From Ectobius pallidus (taxonomy: Eukaryota; Arthropoda; Insecta; Blattodea; Ectobiidae), in NCBI GenBank assembly GCA_964059195.1, contig CAXKWD010000003.1, positions 19,016,606 through 19,080,605 of the forward strand: a stretch of 64,000 nucleotides of DNA, in the 5' to 3' direction. Of this stretch, positions 33,585 through 45,749 are shown in pieces; position 1 is the stretch's first letter, and each line of letters begins with the position of its first letter. Made by a program: the position numbers and the translations under genes. Below the pieces are notes generated by a model, which saw only the letters and a list, made by a program, of their open reading frames with translations, searched no databases and was not told the origin of the DNA.

Positions 33585-34260
33585 AGCAATAAATTTGCAC
33601 AGAAGTATTTCGTGACGTATATATGTGTCACCGCAAAAAATTGCATAAAAGCATAGATATAGACTTAATAGAGTGATAGTAAATGTTAAAATATTAGGAA
33701 TTTTATGCAACTGTTACGATTGCATGTTATAAAAACCAGCTTTTTCGTTAAAATTTTCTTCACCGATTTCAAACTTATAAACTCGCTGACATCACTTGAC
33801 GAATATTTATATTAATATAAATTCAGCTCTGATGCCTTTTATACAACTTGAGAAATTCTATCTGTATATATTGCCATGAAATATTATTTAATTATTAGTG
33901 TATTAGTTCTGTTCATAACTTCCAAGAATTACTCATTTCTACGCTTAATCTGATGCCATCAAAAATTCACCTTCATTATCCATATGATCTCACTCACCTA
34001 TCTAAGTATAGAAATCAGAGTATCATAAAACTATGTTGAATGGGAGGTAATATGAGAATATCAGTATTGTTATGGAGTTTCTTTTTGTTTTGCTGAACCT
34101 GGTTTGCAAAAGTTGTTGGAAAAAGAGCACGAATAACATGGCTCATTCGGGCATTTTTCTTAATATTATATTTGTATTATATTATGTATCAAAATTGTAA
34201 TTTTTTGTGTTTTATCTTTTTTTTAAAGTATAAGATTTTTTAACCTTGATTTCTGTAATC
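33585..34260. other. Spacer, nothing recognised
   Basis: AT-rich DNA with no recognisable feature. Confidence 0.4.
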
Positions 34261-34274
34261 TGAAATTTTTTGAT

Positions 34275-34757
34275 GTCCACCGCTGTGGCGTATGGGATGC
34301 GTTCGCTCCTCTCACGCAGCGGGCCCGGGTTCCATTCCTGGTCGGGACAAGTTTTTTTCTGGGGTTTTTCCTCACCTGCGAGACAAATGTCAGGTAACTT
34401 TAGACCCTTGTGGTCCCCAGATATCATCTGGCCGTCATTATCATCTTCATCTCATCCTCGTCTTGTTTGGAGTGAGTGTGTGTGTGTGTGTCTTGTCCTA
34501 TGTGTTCGTGTTGTCTCGGAGGTGAGCCCGGCATTGGGCTGATCACTCATCCGGGGAGACCCTCCATGTAATTGTCTGGTCATAAAAGTATGTATGTGAT
34601 CCAAAGATAATCCCTCTTCCAGCAGGGAGCAGCCATGTAAGGCCCGGGCGGCTTGGGTCGATTAAATACTAAAAGAGAGAGGTAAAACTACGATAAAGAA
34701 AGAAAGAAAGAAAGAAATAAAGAAATAAATAGAGAAAGAAAGAAAGGAAGAAAGAAA

Positions 34758-34790
<33 letters not shown>

Positions 34791-34819
34791 GAAGGAAGAA
34801 AGAAAGGAAGAAAGAGAAA
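34275..34819 (+). mobile_element. tRNA-derived SINE (family S4) with (GAAA)n tail
   Basis: Head 'gctgtggcgtatgggatgcg' and B box 'gggttccattcc' are tRNA-like. The body has 'gtcaggtaactttagaccc' and 'ggcattgggctgatcactca'. The GAAA/GGAA array at 34695-34819 is its 3' tail: the 13-bp duplication GAAATTTTTTGAT occurs at 34262-34274 and again right after the array at 34820-34832. Confidence 0.9.
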
Positions 34820-34832
34820 GAAATTTTTTGAT

Positions 34833-35300
34833 AGTAAAAATTTATAATTAAATTAAATTCATTGACGTTAAATTCCATTAAATTTGTACAAGAGGAATTT
34901 CTTTCAGATAGTAAATTAGTGACTTTACACTACCTATAGGCCTACTAGGCGTATTGATCCAACCCTAGCTTAGGAAGATAGTTCATTCCCAGGTGCTATA
35001 GATAGCTTGAATGTCCAATTTTAACCTGACAGGATGGTTAGACCACTGTTGTACTGACCCTTTCAATTTTTTATTTCTCGGTATACGGCTCTCTCAACAA
35101 CCCTGAGTTTCATGTCACAGATCCAGACGCCTTCAGAAGTTATTTAGATGTTTCGGAACTTTTAACTAATTCTGTATACCAAGCTAACCTAGAAATTCTT
35201 CTCACTGAGATTCATTCTTCTAGAAGGGTAGGATTGTAATAGAAGATGCCACGAGCGACATGGAAATTATATAGGTGAGTTCCAAGTCACCTGTTTCATT
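34833..35300. other. Spacer, nothing recognised
   Basis: No recognisable element or gene. Confidence 0.35.
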
Positions 35301-35310
35301 TAAAATAACC

Positions 35311-36955
35311 AGGGCCCGGATTCTGATGACCTAAATTGTTTGAAAAATGACCTATAAAATGACCCTAAATTTTAAAGAAAATGACTTAATAATTTTATTA
35401 TTAAAAAATGACCTAAAAACTGATATTTTATTTATAAAATAGCTATTTATGTATCAAGTACGCAAAATAACGCTTTAGCGGACGAATCTAGTATAGCGGC
35501 CGAGGCGAAAGCCGAGGCTGAAATACTGGATGAGTCCGCTAAAGTTTTTGCGTACGTGGTGCATACAATATTTTTTAGTAAAAGTTCTATAAATTATATG
35601 AAATAAAACAAAAAATACTGTATAATTAATTATAATGAAAGGCAGTCAGTCATTTCTTTAAGTTATATTGTCATGGCCATCTAGATCATAAAACAACAAT
35701 GACCGTACGTAGCAATAACAAATGTGGTAGTATACATGCATAATATATGAGTTCCTTGTTTGTAAACAATATTGCATACCAACTAGTATTTATGAAAAGC
35801 TTGTGAAAATATAAATGATAATACCGAGGAAATTTCAATCCAAGCCAGAAACATTGAATTGGAGCTGCTACCAGCAACTTCACGGCAGAAATAGGCTATG
35901 AGAAGGGATATATTACGGCATTTAAATGCTGTTCGTCCATGGTAAGGAATGTTTTTCAAGTGAACCAAAATGTGAAAAGTTGTTGGCTTATATTTGCTGT
36001 CATGTGATGAAGTGGGCTACCGTGTTTTGCGAAAAATCCTGGTAAGTTTCTGATTATCATAAAGAATCGTGTTGGCTTAAATTTGTTGTTTTATGACCAA
36101 TTATATGCGTAAATCCATGTTAAAGTTGGTGTGACTGTCAATGCCATCTGGGTTTTGTTTATAGATTGCCATGACGACTTTAAAGGACAAGGCCGCTAAA
36201 ATTGCATTTTGAATGCAGTTTGAATGCACTTTTATGCAATTTTAGCGGACTTGTCCTTTAAAGTGCAGCTTTTCGGCGTGTTACCAGTCCGATAAGCAGC
36301 TGTTTTAGAGAGCGTGTACTAAAAAAAAATATTATTGTACACACAAAGTTATAGACTAATTTTTACATAATTGTAAAAACTGTAAATAACTGTAATGTTA
36401 TGAATGTTCTTTCCTCACTGGTACTGATGCACTGGCGAGTCAAAATTCGGCATTTCCTTTTGTGGTCTGCCGGATTATATTGTTGTTTATTGAGGATAAA
36501 CAGTAGTTTGCACTCTCAAATCCAAGCAGGTGGTAAACTCTGGTGCAAAGTCAATCTAATAACAATAGGACTGTAATATAATACAAAATTTTGGCGTTTC
36601 TTTGATTCTCATTTCCGACTGAGACATGACAACACTTAACGCCGAATTTTTCCTTCTTCCATTAAACAAACAACACTTCAAAGACAGCACCTCTAGCGAC
36701 GAAAAAAGTTAATACACTCGATGTAAATACATGAAAATTACTAAATAAGGAAGAAAATGACAAGAAAATTACAAAATAATGACCTAAAATTGAAATAAAC
36801 GCCCTAAAAAAATAAAATTGCATAAAATGACAAAAAATTACCTAATAAAAATGTATTTCTGTAATCTAGAGGCCATGATTAGGATTTATCTACAAGTTGG
36901 CAATATCTTTGCAGCATCAATAAAAAGATGACATGTCATTAGAATCAGGGCCCTG
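35311..36955. mobile_element. hAT-type element carrying a hairpin-rich insertion
   Basis: Ends CAGGGCCCGGATTCTGATGAC and CAGGGCCCTGATTCTAATGAC (reverse complement). Flanks AAAATAAC and ATAATTAC agree at 6 of 8. Relative to 22703-23402 (in reverse), about 880 bp is inserted between 35440 and 36325. Confidence 0.78.
35440..36325. repeat. Hairpin-rich insertion inside hAT element
   Basis: Two long stem-loops: 35458-35555, with arms from GTACGCAAAA and CTTTAGCGGAC, and 36178-36263, with 30-bp arms CTTTAAAGGACAAGGCCGCT and complement. Both contain TTTAGCGGAC and its complement. The apex 'ggccgaggcgaaagccgagg' recalls the HP hairpin apex. Class unknown. Confidence 0.7.
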
Positions 36956-36988
36956 ATAATTACTATTTAACGAATACTATGTAATAAA

Positions 36989-37860
36989 TCTATCTATATA
37001 AAAACGAATGTATATCTGTCTGTCCTTTATGCATTACTACACCATTCATCCGATCACCATATACTTTAGGGAGTTGTTGAGTACACTCCCGCGAAGGTTT
37101 GTGGCGTAGTACATTTTTAATTTTAGCTGTCGTTCGCGAGTTATAAATGAAAAACGGGAAGAAAACGTGCGTTTTGCGCTTTCAAAGCATCAGTTTTCAT
37201 CAATACATTTCAATTGTCAAATCAATGAACAGTTGGCTTTGTCTACTTTCATCATACCTTGGAAATAAAAGCATCGCGATCGCTTGAATGTTGTAAGCCC
37301 ACGCTGGTCGATTCATTTGTTTATAATGTCAAGGCACGCAGACATCTGAAATTTTCAACCTAGACGGAAGAAGGATAATGAATATAGGCCTAAATGGGTA
37401 AACATTGTTCGATTTGGACGAAACTTATTATGCAGGTGTTTTCTGGGCCAGGGAACTCGAATCTGAGGTTATTTTTCCCATGCTTTCTAAGCGTGGAATT
37501 CACTTCAATGCCGGATTTACAGCTGTTTCATGAATTAGACCTAACAATCGTTTAGTTTAGACCTATGAATGTTTTGCGTGCAAAGTATTAATAAATATAA
37601 TATTTTTATTATTTTGCCCTTAATTTTTAATCTTCCGATTAATTATTGTGGGCGAAGCCGCGGGAATCTGCTATAAGCTATAAAAAGCTATATCTAGCGT
37701 TTTCTGAGGGAATAGTTTGAGTGTGAAAAGTCGTTCTTCCTCATTTCAAATTCTAAATACCTATAAAAAAACTTAGAGTTTGAAAATCGAAAGTCCGTCA
37801 TAAGTTATTTTCGAATTTACAGAATACAAGACCCAAGCGACGCAGGGCCTTTTAAGCTAG
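36989..37860 (+). mobile_element. Chimeric Helitron: H2 5' part, H1 3' end
   Basis: Starts TCTATCTATATAAAAACG after A and follows H2 as far as its hairpin 'gtgggcgaagccgcggga'. The H2 terminal CTAG is CTAT. It then continues into about 190 bp of H1 3' end ('cataaaaagctatatc'-like) and finishes CTAG before T. Confidence 0.85.
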
Positions 37861-38059
37861 TAATTAATAAAATGTTTTATTGAAATTGAATTATTTGAAT
37901 GGCATTTTAGATTGACATGGTTACCGTTAGATGTTCATGACATGTAATCAATGTGACTGTTTTTTTGTGAACAAAACACTAGCAGTTATAAACATTCATT
38001 TATGCAGGTTTTGCTGGAATTTAATATTGAAGATTCTTACGTAAAACGTAATTAGACTA

Positions 38060-38610
38060 TAAGTGCATAATTATTAAGTGACAGAATAGTACTTTCTGAC
38101 ATTGTTTGGGGAAAGGGAAAATGTCTGTCCGTCTGTTCGTGTGACTCTACGCGCGATAACTCGAGTACGCTTTATCGGATTTTCATAAAATTTGGTAAAC
38201 GCATTTATAACCTCCATGGGACGAAGCCTATTGATTTTAGATCGAATCTGTTAATCGGTACTGGAGTAATGCCCAATTTAGTGCCTATTTTATGGTAATA
38301 TATTAGAAAGAATTTATCAAATGCAAATCAGTTCTCATGACAACATATAGTTTTACAGTGTTCATATACGGCTTTGGAAGTTGAAATACAGTTAGCTTTG
38401 AGAAATAACACTACCCACACATTCCTTCACATATGCTTATCAAACTAGACCGTTGTCCTTCCGTAAGCCCTCCTTAATGAATCGAACTGGAGCTTAACTC
38501 GGAAATCGATTACAAAAATAACTTCTTTTCTGCATATCATAATTGCAATTATCACTGAGTGAACAAAAGCATTCTGGAACTTCGTTAAATCAGTTTACCT
38601 AATTTTATTT
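38060..38610 (+). repeat. TR-family repeat, copy 4
   Basis: Head 'aagtgacagaatagtacttt', one core unit, and full tail to 'aatcagtttacctaatttta'. It is uninterrupted at the position where copy 1 carries an S1 SINE. Confidence 0.75.
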
Positions 38611-38697
38611 ATGTCATTGCTATAGTTCTTATATTAAAAGGTCCCTATAGGCCTAATACTTGTAAAAATAAAATTAATATTCCTCATCTCTTTTATT

Positions 38698-39087
38698 GTC
38701 TGCAGCGGTGGTCTAGAGGTAGAGTGCCCGCCTCTAGATCCGCAGGGCGCGGGATCAAACCCGACCGCGGTCGATGGATTTTTCAGGACGTAAAAATCCT
38801 GGGCACGGAGTCCTCCGGGAGGGACTTTAAGCTGGGGGTCCCGTGTCGTAGATTTACGGCACGTAAAAGAACTCCAAGCCTAAATTAGAGCCTCTGGACA
38901 AAATTTCTCGGCCCTTTCACGTCCAAGAAATACTTAGTTTCCAGAGGGGGGGTTGCGAGGCGATGGGCTTACCACCTGTCCCTCTACCCTCTCTCGTAAA
39001 ATAAGCATATCAAAATTAGTATAGGTAATGAAACCTCCATTGGAGGCCCTTTCACCCCACCTGGGGATCATAGGGTACCAGATACAG
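38698..39087 (+). mobile_element. tRNA-derived SINE (family S2), copy 3
   Basis: Near-identical to 13578-13968. A perfect 12-bp duplication ATCTCTTTTATT lies at 38686-38697 and 39088-39099. High identity and a perfect duplication suggest recent activity. Confidence 0.92.
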
Positions 39088-39348
39088 ATCTCTTTTATTA
39101 TTCTTATTTATCCTGTGATGCTATTGCTGTTACACACACATATAACACACACGAATGCATATCTAATTATTGTGAATCTTATTTGAGTCTCAGTACAGTT
39201 TATAAAAAAAGTTAAATGTAGAAACACAAATTTCCAATGTAGAGTTATAAACTGAATATTATTGAGATGATTGGCACTGTTTTGCTTTCACCAGCTCTGA
39301 GGTATTAGGTTTTATGTTTGACAGAGCACAACGCTGATCACTCGTATC

Positions 39349-40802
39349 CAGTGGCGTACCAAGGGGGGTGCGAACGGGGCGGCCGCACCGGGCGCCGTAA
39401 AGAAGGGGGCGCCAAAATTGAAAAAGTAATTTTTTCAGGCAAAATATAAGGTTTCATTGGTCAAATTTTCTTTATTACTTTGTTAAATACTGCAGTAATA
39501 TTATTTAGAAATGAAATAAACTTTTCGTATTAAACTATTTATAGACAATACGAAATATGTCGTGGGCGCCGAGCACACAGGAAAAGTTTACGGTGTAATT
39601 TAGCAATTTTATCAATTGAACGTGATGTGGCTGCTACTATAGACTTCAAATATATTATAAGTAAGTTTGCATCCATCAAGGCTAGTCGAAGGCACATTTA
39701 AAAAAATTTGTTATGACTCTGAAACTTCTTTTCTCTTTATTTTTTTTCAAACAAACTAACCTTATAATACTTACAGTTTTATGTCATTCATATTTTTACT
39801 TCCTCTGCCCGTACCATAGGTACTATAGGTAGAGGAAGTATTGTTTTCGACCCCAAAATTCGAAGTTGAGTTTTTGACATATATACACGTTTCAAGGCCC
39901 CCTGAATCCAAAAATACTATTTTTGGAAACATGTCTGTGTGTCAGTGTGTCTGTGTGTCTGTGTGTCTGTGTGTGTGTCTGTGTGGAATATCTGTGAACA
40001 AGCTAGCTCAAAAACGGAACATCGTATGAAAACAAAATTTCGTATTTGGGTCAGGTACCTTCTGAAGATGTGAGGATAAGATTGGCGACTATTTTATCTT
40101 ATTTTTAAGGGGACTTTACATGAAGAAATTTTCGTTTTTCGCGATTTTCTCGAAAACTGCTCTAACGATTTTCTTTAAATTTTGCACAAGTGTAGCTTAT
40201 AGTGAGAGCTAAAACTTTTATTTGAAACTTTTTTTCGAAAAAATTCTCTGAAGGCAGTTACAAGCCACCTACTGTTCACCCACTGTTTGTAAAAAGTTTG
40301 TGTTGTGTGGTGAACAATTGAATACACACTCTTTCACGGCCTCTTATTCTATATAAGAATGAAGTGAGAAAGACATATTGGAGGGAAATATTCGATAAAG
40401 TTCGGAAATTATTCTTAACGACGGAAGTTTCAATAAATGTCTGCAGTCACTTGTTTTTGTTTGCTATATAGTATGCACTTTTTTTAGTCGCATCTTTTTC
40501 AGAGAAGAGGTTATCAGGTATTTATCGTATAATTAGCGTTAAATTGTGTCTAGTGTTTCTGTACAAGGATAGGCCTATGTGAATACTCCTAACTTTTATT
40601 TGGGCAGAGGAAGTTATGTGACTTTCACATCAGATTTTTTTGTTTATAATGTGTTAAAGTAACATACTACTTATTAAAAATAAATAATTGTGAACATTAA
40701 ACTGTGTTTAAATTAAACTCTTTAAACCTTGAACCTTTTAGTGTTAGGGGGCGACTACCATCTAATTAGCCCCGGGCTCCAAGTAGCCTTGCTACGCCAC
40801 TG
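39349..40802. mobile_element. hAT-type element with nested SC repeat
   Basis: Ends CAGTGGCGTACCAAGG and CAGTGGCGTAGCAAGG (reverse complement), a form common in hAT elements. A perfect 8-bp duplication CTCGTATC lies at 39341-39348 and 40803-40810. The SC repeat occupies 39798-40640. Confidence 0.9.
39798..40640 (+). repeat. SC-family repeat, copy 2 (nested)
   Basis: Starts ACTTCCTCTGCCC and near its end has the inverted GGGCAGAGGAAGT, followed by a conserved 'atgtgactttcacatcaga'. TGTC/TGTG-rich region at 39935-39990. Confidence 0.75.
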
Positions 40803-41029
40803 CTCGTATCTCGTATTTGGATTTCCAAATTATTATAAACGTGTTGAAAACATGATTTGACTATTTAATATGACAGTGAAAATATAGTTACAATTCATAA
40901 TATTATAAATTATAAATTCACACTGTTCTGTTATTCTTGTTAATTATGGTGTGTGTGTCTGTGTATTTGTTTGGTTAAAGTTAACCGATTAAAAATTCTT
41001 GTCGACCGACAAGGCAACAATACTAAATC

Positions 41030-41098
41030 AAAGTATGAATTTCAAATTGTTGCACGCCCCCCCTCCCAAGAAGATCCTCGGCCCCCCAATTGGGAACC
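41030..41098 (-). mobile_element. Orphan hAT-like terminus
   Basis: The minus strand starts CACAGGTTCCCAATTGGGGG, like common hAT ends. No partner end was found nearby. Confidence 0.4.
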
Positions 41099-41123
41099 TG
41101 TGCTCTAGATCAATTGTTATAAT

Positions 41124-41807
41124 TAGACCTGGGATTTTAGCTCTAAAAATTAGTTTTAGGCACCTAAAATAGGCTTTTAAAACAAGTAAATAGGCTTTTA
41201 AAAGAGAAAATAGGCACTTAAAATAAGTTTTAAAAATGTGTAAATATACAGAAAATAGGCTTTAAAATACTACAATATGCTCTTCAACTGTAACGTGATT
41301 TTTTTTACTGTAAAAAACGTGGTATACCTATTCTTAACAGAAATATTTGCAAAATTAAGACAGAATTAAAAATACATTTATCAAAAACAGTTTTGGATTA
41401 ACTTATATGAAAAATTGACACTGCATGTCCCTTCTTACTATATATACCTGCTACTTGTTGTTTTGAGCGAACCCTCCCCCCATCAGTCAGCAATCCTTTG
41501 GCGACAATTGTTTAGGAAAATCAAGTTTCTCTGAAAAACCCACCCTCTGCTATTCCGCTCATCATTCATGGATTACCATTAAATGACTGTAAAAGTTACA
41601 GAAGTTAATTTTATTTTAAATGTACAAAATAGGCATTTTAGGAATTAAAATAGTATAATTAGGCTCCAAATGTCCAAATAGGCATTTTAAGACACTATAA
41701 AACTCTATAAATATAAGTGATATATCATGAAATGTCAAGATATTTAAAAAATTTCATGTTATTTCATAAGGAACAAAATAGGCATTTGCTTTAAAATCCC
41801 AGGTCTT
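41124..41807. mobile_element. hAT-type non-autonomous element (684 bp)
   Basis: Ends TAGACCTGGGATTTTAGC and AAGACCTGGGATTTTAAAG (reverse complement). A perfect 8-bp duplication GTTATAAT lies at 41116-41123 and 41808-41815. 'aataggcttttaaa'-type motifs recur inside both ends. Confidence 0.88.
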
Positions 41808-41815
41808 GTTATAAT

Positions 41816-42480
41816 ATAAAACATACAGTCGCATAGAATCGCAGGTTTTATTTAAATATTTGAGGGTATAAAGTGGAGAACTATATAATATCAGTGTATT
41901 AGATATCCCTCAAAGGACACCATGAAACTTACTGACAATGTTATTGGTCCAAATCTAAAGAAAGACGTCCGAGCTAGCTAAATGGTCTGCGTTAATTGCA
42001 CATCCAGTAATACCAGTATCTTCAGACATCAGTTGCTCTAAGCCACTGTAATTATGGTGCATTCCGACAATTAGTAAAACGCCGTAAGCAGGACTTATGT
42101 ACTGCATTATTAACATAATGACGTCCTGTAAACGTTCCAGTGTCCGACGCTTAGGGTGGTATTATCGTGAATTATAGATAGCTAGGAATTTGGAGCATAC
42201 GTTACTGCGTATGACGTCTGATTATCATAAATAATAATGCACAGTGCTGGCGAAGAGCCAAGTTGTAGGAATTAACCAGAGCTACTGCAAGTAACACTGC
42301 ATTCCGACCACACAATGCTGTTTGCTCATTTACATTTTTATGCGAAATGCAATTGTGCACTCGCAAATGCTGGGGAAGATCGCATTAAAAATATTCGCAA
42401 TACATGTTTGTACCAGTAATACTAGAATTTATGTGTTCCTATGCTCAAAATTTTCCTAAATGTATACCAATTTTATGTTC
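41816..42480. other. Spacer, nothing recognised
   Basis: No gene seen. 'gcattccgac' occurs at about 42060 and 42300 in direct orientation, without further structure. Confidence 0.35.
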
Positions 42481-42482
42481 TT

Positions 42483-42845
42483 TTTTGCACGACTTAACTA
42501 ATTAGTGGTACTTACGAATATTGTTGCCGAGGATCGTAAATTGACATTCCCGCACGCAATCTTGTTGCTATGGAAACAAAACAAATTTCCGTGCAGTAAG
42601 AGTTTCCGTGCGGTAAGGATTTACTTACGGCACTCATCATAATACAAGCCTTTATGGACAAGGCCCCCCCAGGACAAATATTCGGTTTCCATAACAACAA
42701 ACACATGCGAATCACTTTCTGAAATATAATATCCATCTTCAATAGTGTATACACATAATATTTTCAGCTAATATCTCAAGCGCCTCGTTTTTTCAAACTC
42801 TTTCCCCGATCCGTATGCACCGCTTACGGCACTTGTATCGCAATA
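42483..42845 (+). repeat. HP-family repeat, copy with one hairpin arm lost
   Basis: Left end 'ttttgcacgacttaactaat' and right end 'cttgtatcgcaatatgc' are present. The sequence jumps from 'cagctaatatctca' to 'agcgcctcgttttttcaaac', so the left hairpin arm and adjacent DNA are missing up to the apex. Confidence 0.75.
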
Positions 42846-43094
42846 TGCTATTGTCTTGTTTTCAATCGTAAACATTTAACATAATTCTCTCCGTCTAAGT
42901 AATGTTTCATTTTACGGGCACTTGTTTCAAGTGCAAGTCCGCTAAGCATAAAAAAGGGGGTTAGCACATTTTTTGCTATTATTGATTTCACCAGATGTCA
43001 CTGTTGTTCTCTTCCTTTTTTTCTTATTTTTTTTATTTTTTCCCCTCGTTTTCCTTTATTGCCTTTATCATTTTTTCCTTTTTTTCCTTACAAC

Positions 43095-43571
43095 CAGGGC
43101 CGTAGCTAGGCGGTGGCGAGATGGGCCCCGCCTAGGGCGCAGGTACAAAGAGGGTGCCAAATTAACCATGAAAAATCCCGCCTTTTTTAGACTGGTGCAA
43201 TTTATAAATAAATACTATGCATTTTTCATTTCATCATTGCATGTTGCAGAAGCTGTTTTAAAAAGTTTCTATTCGAAGAAAATACTTTTATCTACATTAA
43301 TGTGTTAAACATTTTAGTAGGCCTCAGGCCTATTATGTACTTTACTTTTGATACTAGATTTTATGATTTAATTATTTTTTAAGTAGTTCAATCGTCTGAA
43401 AGTCCAACACCTAGTTCATTTTCAAATTGAGGTTGAGGTTTTCTTTGATAATAACAGTGTTTTTATGTTAAAGTAATAAACAATTTTACAGAAATTTAAA
43501 AACAATTGTCCAGGGAGGGCGCAGATTTGTCAAACTCGCCAAGGGCGCAGAAGGACCTTGCTACGGCTCTG
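43095..43571. mobile_element. hAT-like element (about 477 bp)
   Basis: Ends CAGGGCCGTAGCTAGG and CAGAGCCGTAGCAAGG (reverse complement). TTACAAC occurs just left (43088-43094) and close to the right end (43575-43581), slightly offset. A 111-codon frame at 42973-43308 crosses the boundary and is not credible. Confidence 0.65.
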
Positions 43572-43589
43572 CAGTTACAACACCCATGC

Positions 43590-43690
43590 CCTAGGCGGGA
43601 CTCTAACCCACAGCCTCCTAATCCACGACTCCAAGGCAGCACAGCACGCCTTAGCTACCGCAACTAAGGAGACCGGCTCCCTTTCGTACA
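43590..43690 (-). mobile_element. tRNA-like SINE head fragment
   Basis: The minus strand has 'ggtagctaaggcgtgctg' and 'gtgggttagagtcccgcc', resembling A and B boxes. No body match was found in the window. Confidence 0.4.
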
Positions 43691-43995
43691 AATAAATAAT
43701 TATCCATTTCTTTCATTTTAACCACTACACATACTAGGCCTACTATTCCTACTGCTATTATCGTGTAGGTATATCTATTCATTTATATTTAAAAATAGCA
43801 TAAATAACTATTTCAGCTTTGAGAATTCGGTCCAGAAATTAGATGAGATGGTTTTGGCAGCACAAACATAGGCCCTAAACCAACATAGCTCAAAACATTA
43901 TTTACAAACTTCATTTTTCTCCAATGCATTAAGCGTCTGCAAATGATTTTTCGATATTAAATTAGTTCGTTATTTTCCTTCTCTACAACTTCAGG

Positions 43996-44291
43996 GGGAT
44001 ACGCCGTGGCGTAGTGGTTGAGACGCTGTGCTATAAAGCGGAAATTTGCGAGTTCGATCCCGATGAAGTTGTTGGAGTTTTTCAATTGACCTAATCCTTC
44101 TGGTGGCACTATGACACTGGGGTCGACTCAGCCTCTAACAGAAATGAGTACCAGGAGCAATTCCGGGGGTAAAAGCGGCCGGTGCGTAAGGCTGACAACC
44201 TTTCCACCTCCACATGCCGAATATCTAAAAGCTGGGAGCCTCAACCTCCTGGAACCCTCTGGGCCTGTAATGGGAACACTTTCCTTTATTT
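43996..44291 (+). mobile_element. tRNA-derived SINE (family S3), copy 2
   Basis: Matches 6874-7180. A perfect 12-bp duplication TACAACTTCAGG lies at 43984-43995 and 44292-44303. Confidence 0.92.
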
Positions 44292-44439
44292 TACAACTTC
44301 AGGATATCAATTTATTTACAAATAAGTTAGATCAGGATTCAATATTTCCAGCAAATGTTCCTGCTTATGTTCAGCTGTTTTCAAACAAGTTGTCTGAGCC
44401 TGAATTCCGCTTCATATGAAATTATCAAAATGTTTTTGA

Positions 44440-45090
44440 AGTGAAACTTCTTTGGCCGCGGGGGGCAAATCGAGAGCTTGTGTAACGCTCAAAATCTTCA
44501 CGAAATTAGTGTTACGCTTAAAATCGTCACGAAATTAGTGAGGTGTGACGGAACGGACTGCATAGAAAACAATCAACTCAGTGATTAGGCTTATCCAAAA
44601 TTTAAAAATACAAAAAATTCAAAATAAAAAAATCGAAAATCCAAAATTTAAGAAATTTAAAAATCTAAATTAAAAATCGGAAATCAAAATATTTAAAACA
44701 TAAAAAAACATCAAAGATACGAAATTTAAAAATTCCAAAATTAAAAAATCCAAAATCAAAAAAATTCAAAGATCCAAAATTAAAAAGTCCAAAAATACAA
44801 AATTTAAAAAATAAAAAATCCAAATAAATAAAATCCAAATATACAAAATTTAAAAATTAAAAATCTAAAACTAAACAAATTAAAAATCCAAATTAAAAAA
44901 AAATCCAAAAAGAAAAATTCAAAGATCTAAAATTTAAAAAATCCAAAATTAAAAGATCCAAAATTAAAAAAAAATATAAGATCAAAAATTAAAAAATTCA
45001 AAATCCAAAATTGAAAATTCCAAAATCCCAATATTAAAAATCCAAAAATTAAAACAAGTTTCACTTCTGTCACGTGGCGTTCCTCGCACA
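44440..45090 (+). repeat. MS-family element, copy 2
   Basis: Same ends as 32772-33344 ('aagtgaaacttctttggcc', 'agtttcacttctgtcacgtg') around a longer degenerate 'aaaatccaaaattta' array. No clear flanking duplication was found. Confidence 0.7.
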
Positions 45091-45094
45091 CTTT

Positions 45095-45740
45095 TTTTAT
45101 TATTATTCTAACCGTTTGTCTTTTGCCATTGAGTAAGTAAACGATGAAGATTGATCTTCTTAATATATGTGTAACTCTGAAAAGTACTGAAAGATGGTTT
45201 CAACCGATTTTTCAACGTTTTTATAAATAGTCCATTATGACCTTCACTTACTGAATTACAATGTGACTAATACACATGGTGTTCTAATGCTTTAACATCA
45301 GCAAATGACACTCATGTTTAGCGCTTAATAAAAAAATCTAAGCCACTAAAATATTCACGCTCCAGAATATATAATACAACTGCTGTGAAAGTGCTTTCTG
45401 TGACACGTTTCATGTGGCGAAGTCCATAAATAATTCTGTGAATCATATAGCAATGTCAGTGAATAACTTTTCGTGGTTTGGAGTTTGCATTAAACTAACG
45501 TATTCACAGTGAAATCAAAAATACCGGGTGTGTCCGAAACGTATTCCAATTCATGAATTTATTTAATTATTAACCATGTTATTGTAAATTAAAATTGTTT
45601 ATGCATAATTTGGGTAAGATTCATGAATCTATGATTCATTTTAATAGTTTCATTTGGAATTTGTGTGTCCATATGGTAGCATAAGATTTGTTTTGTTCGT
45701 TTATTTATATTTTTAACGTTAAACAATATAATTAAGAGTA
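45095..45740. other. Spacer, nothing recognised
   Basis: AT-rich DNA without recognisable elements. Confidence 0.35.
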
Positions 45741-45749
45741 AAATTACGT

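Noticed and set aside
34669..34878. Phe/Leu-rich open frame on the minus strand
   Set aside because: Translation of the GAAA tail of the S4 SINE.
35458..35555. Hammerhead ribozyme candidate (GGACGAA and CTGGATGAGTCC)
   Set aside because: The conserved core pieces are in the wrong order and the CTGATGA core is altered; a simple hairpin explains the sequence.
43984..44419. A 102-codon frame at 44111-44419
   Set aside because: It lies over the S3 SINE and runs into its flank; the SINE duplication is perfect.
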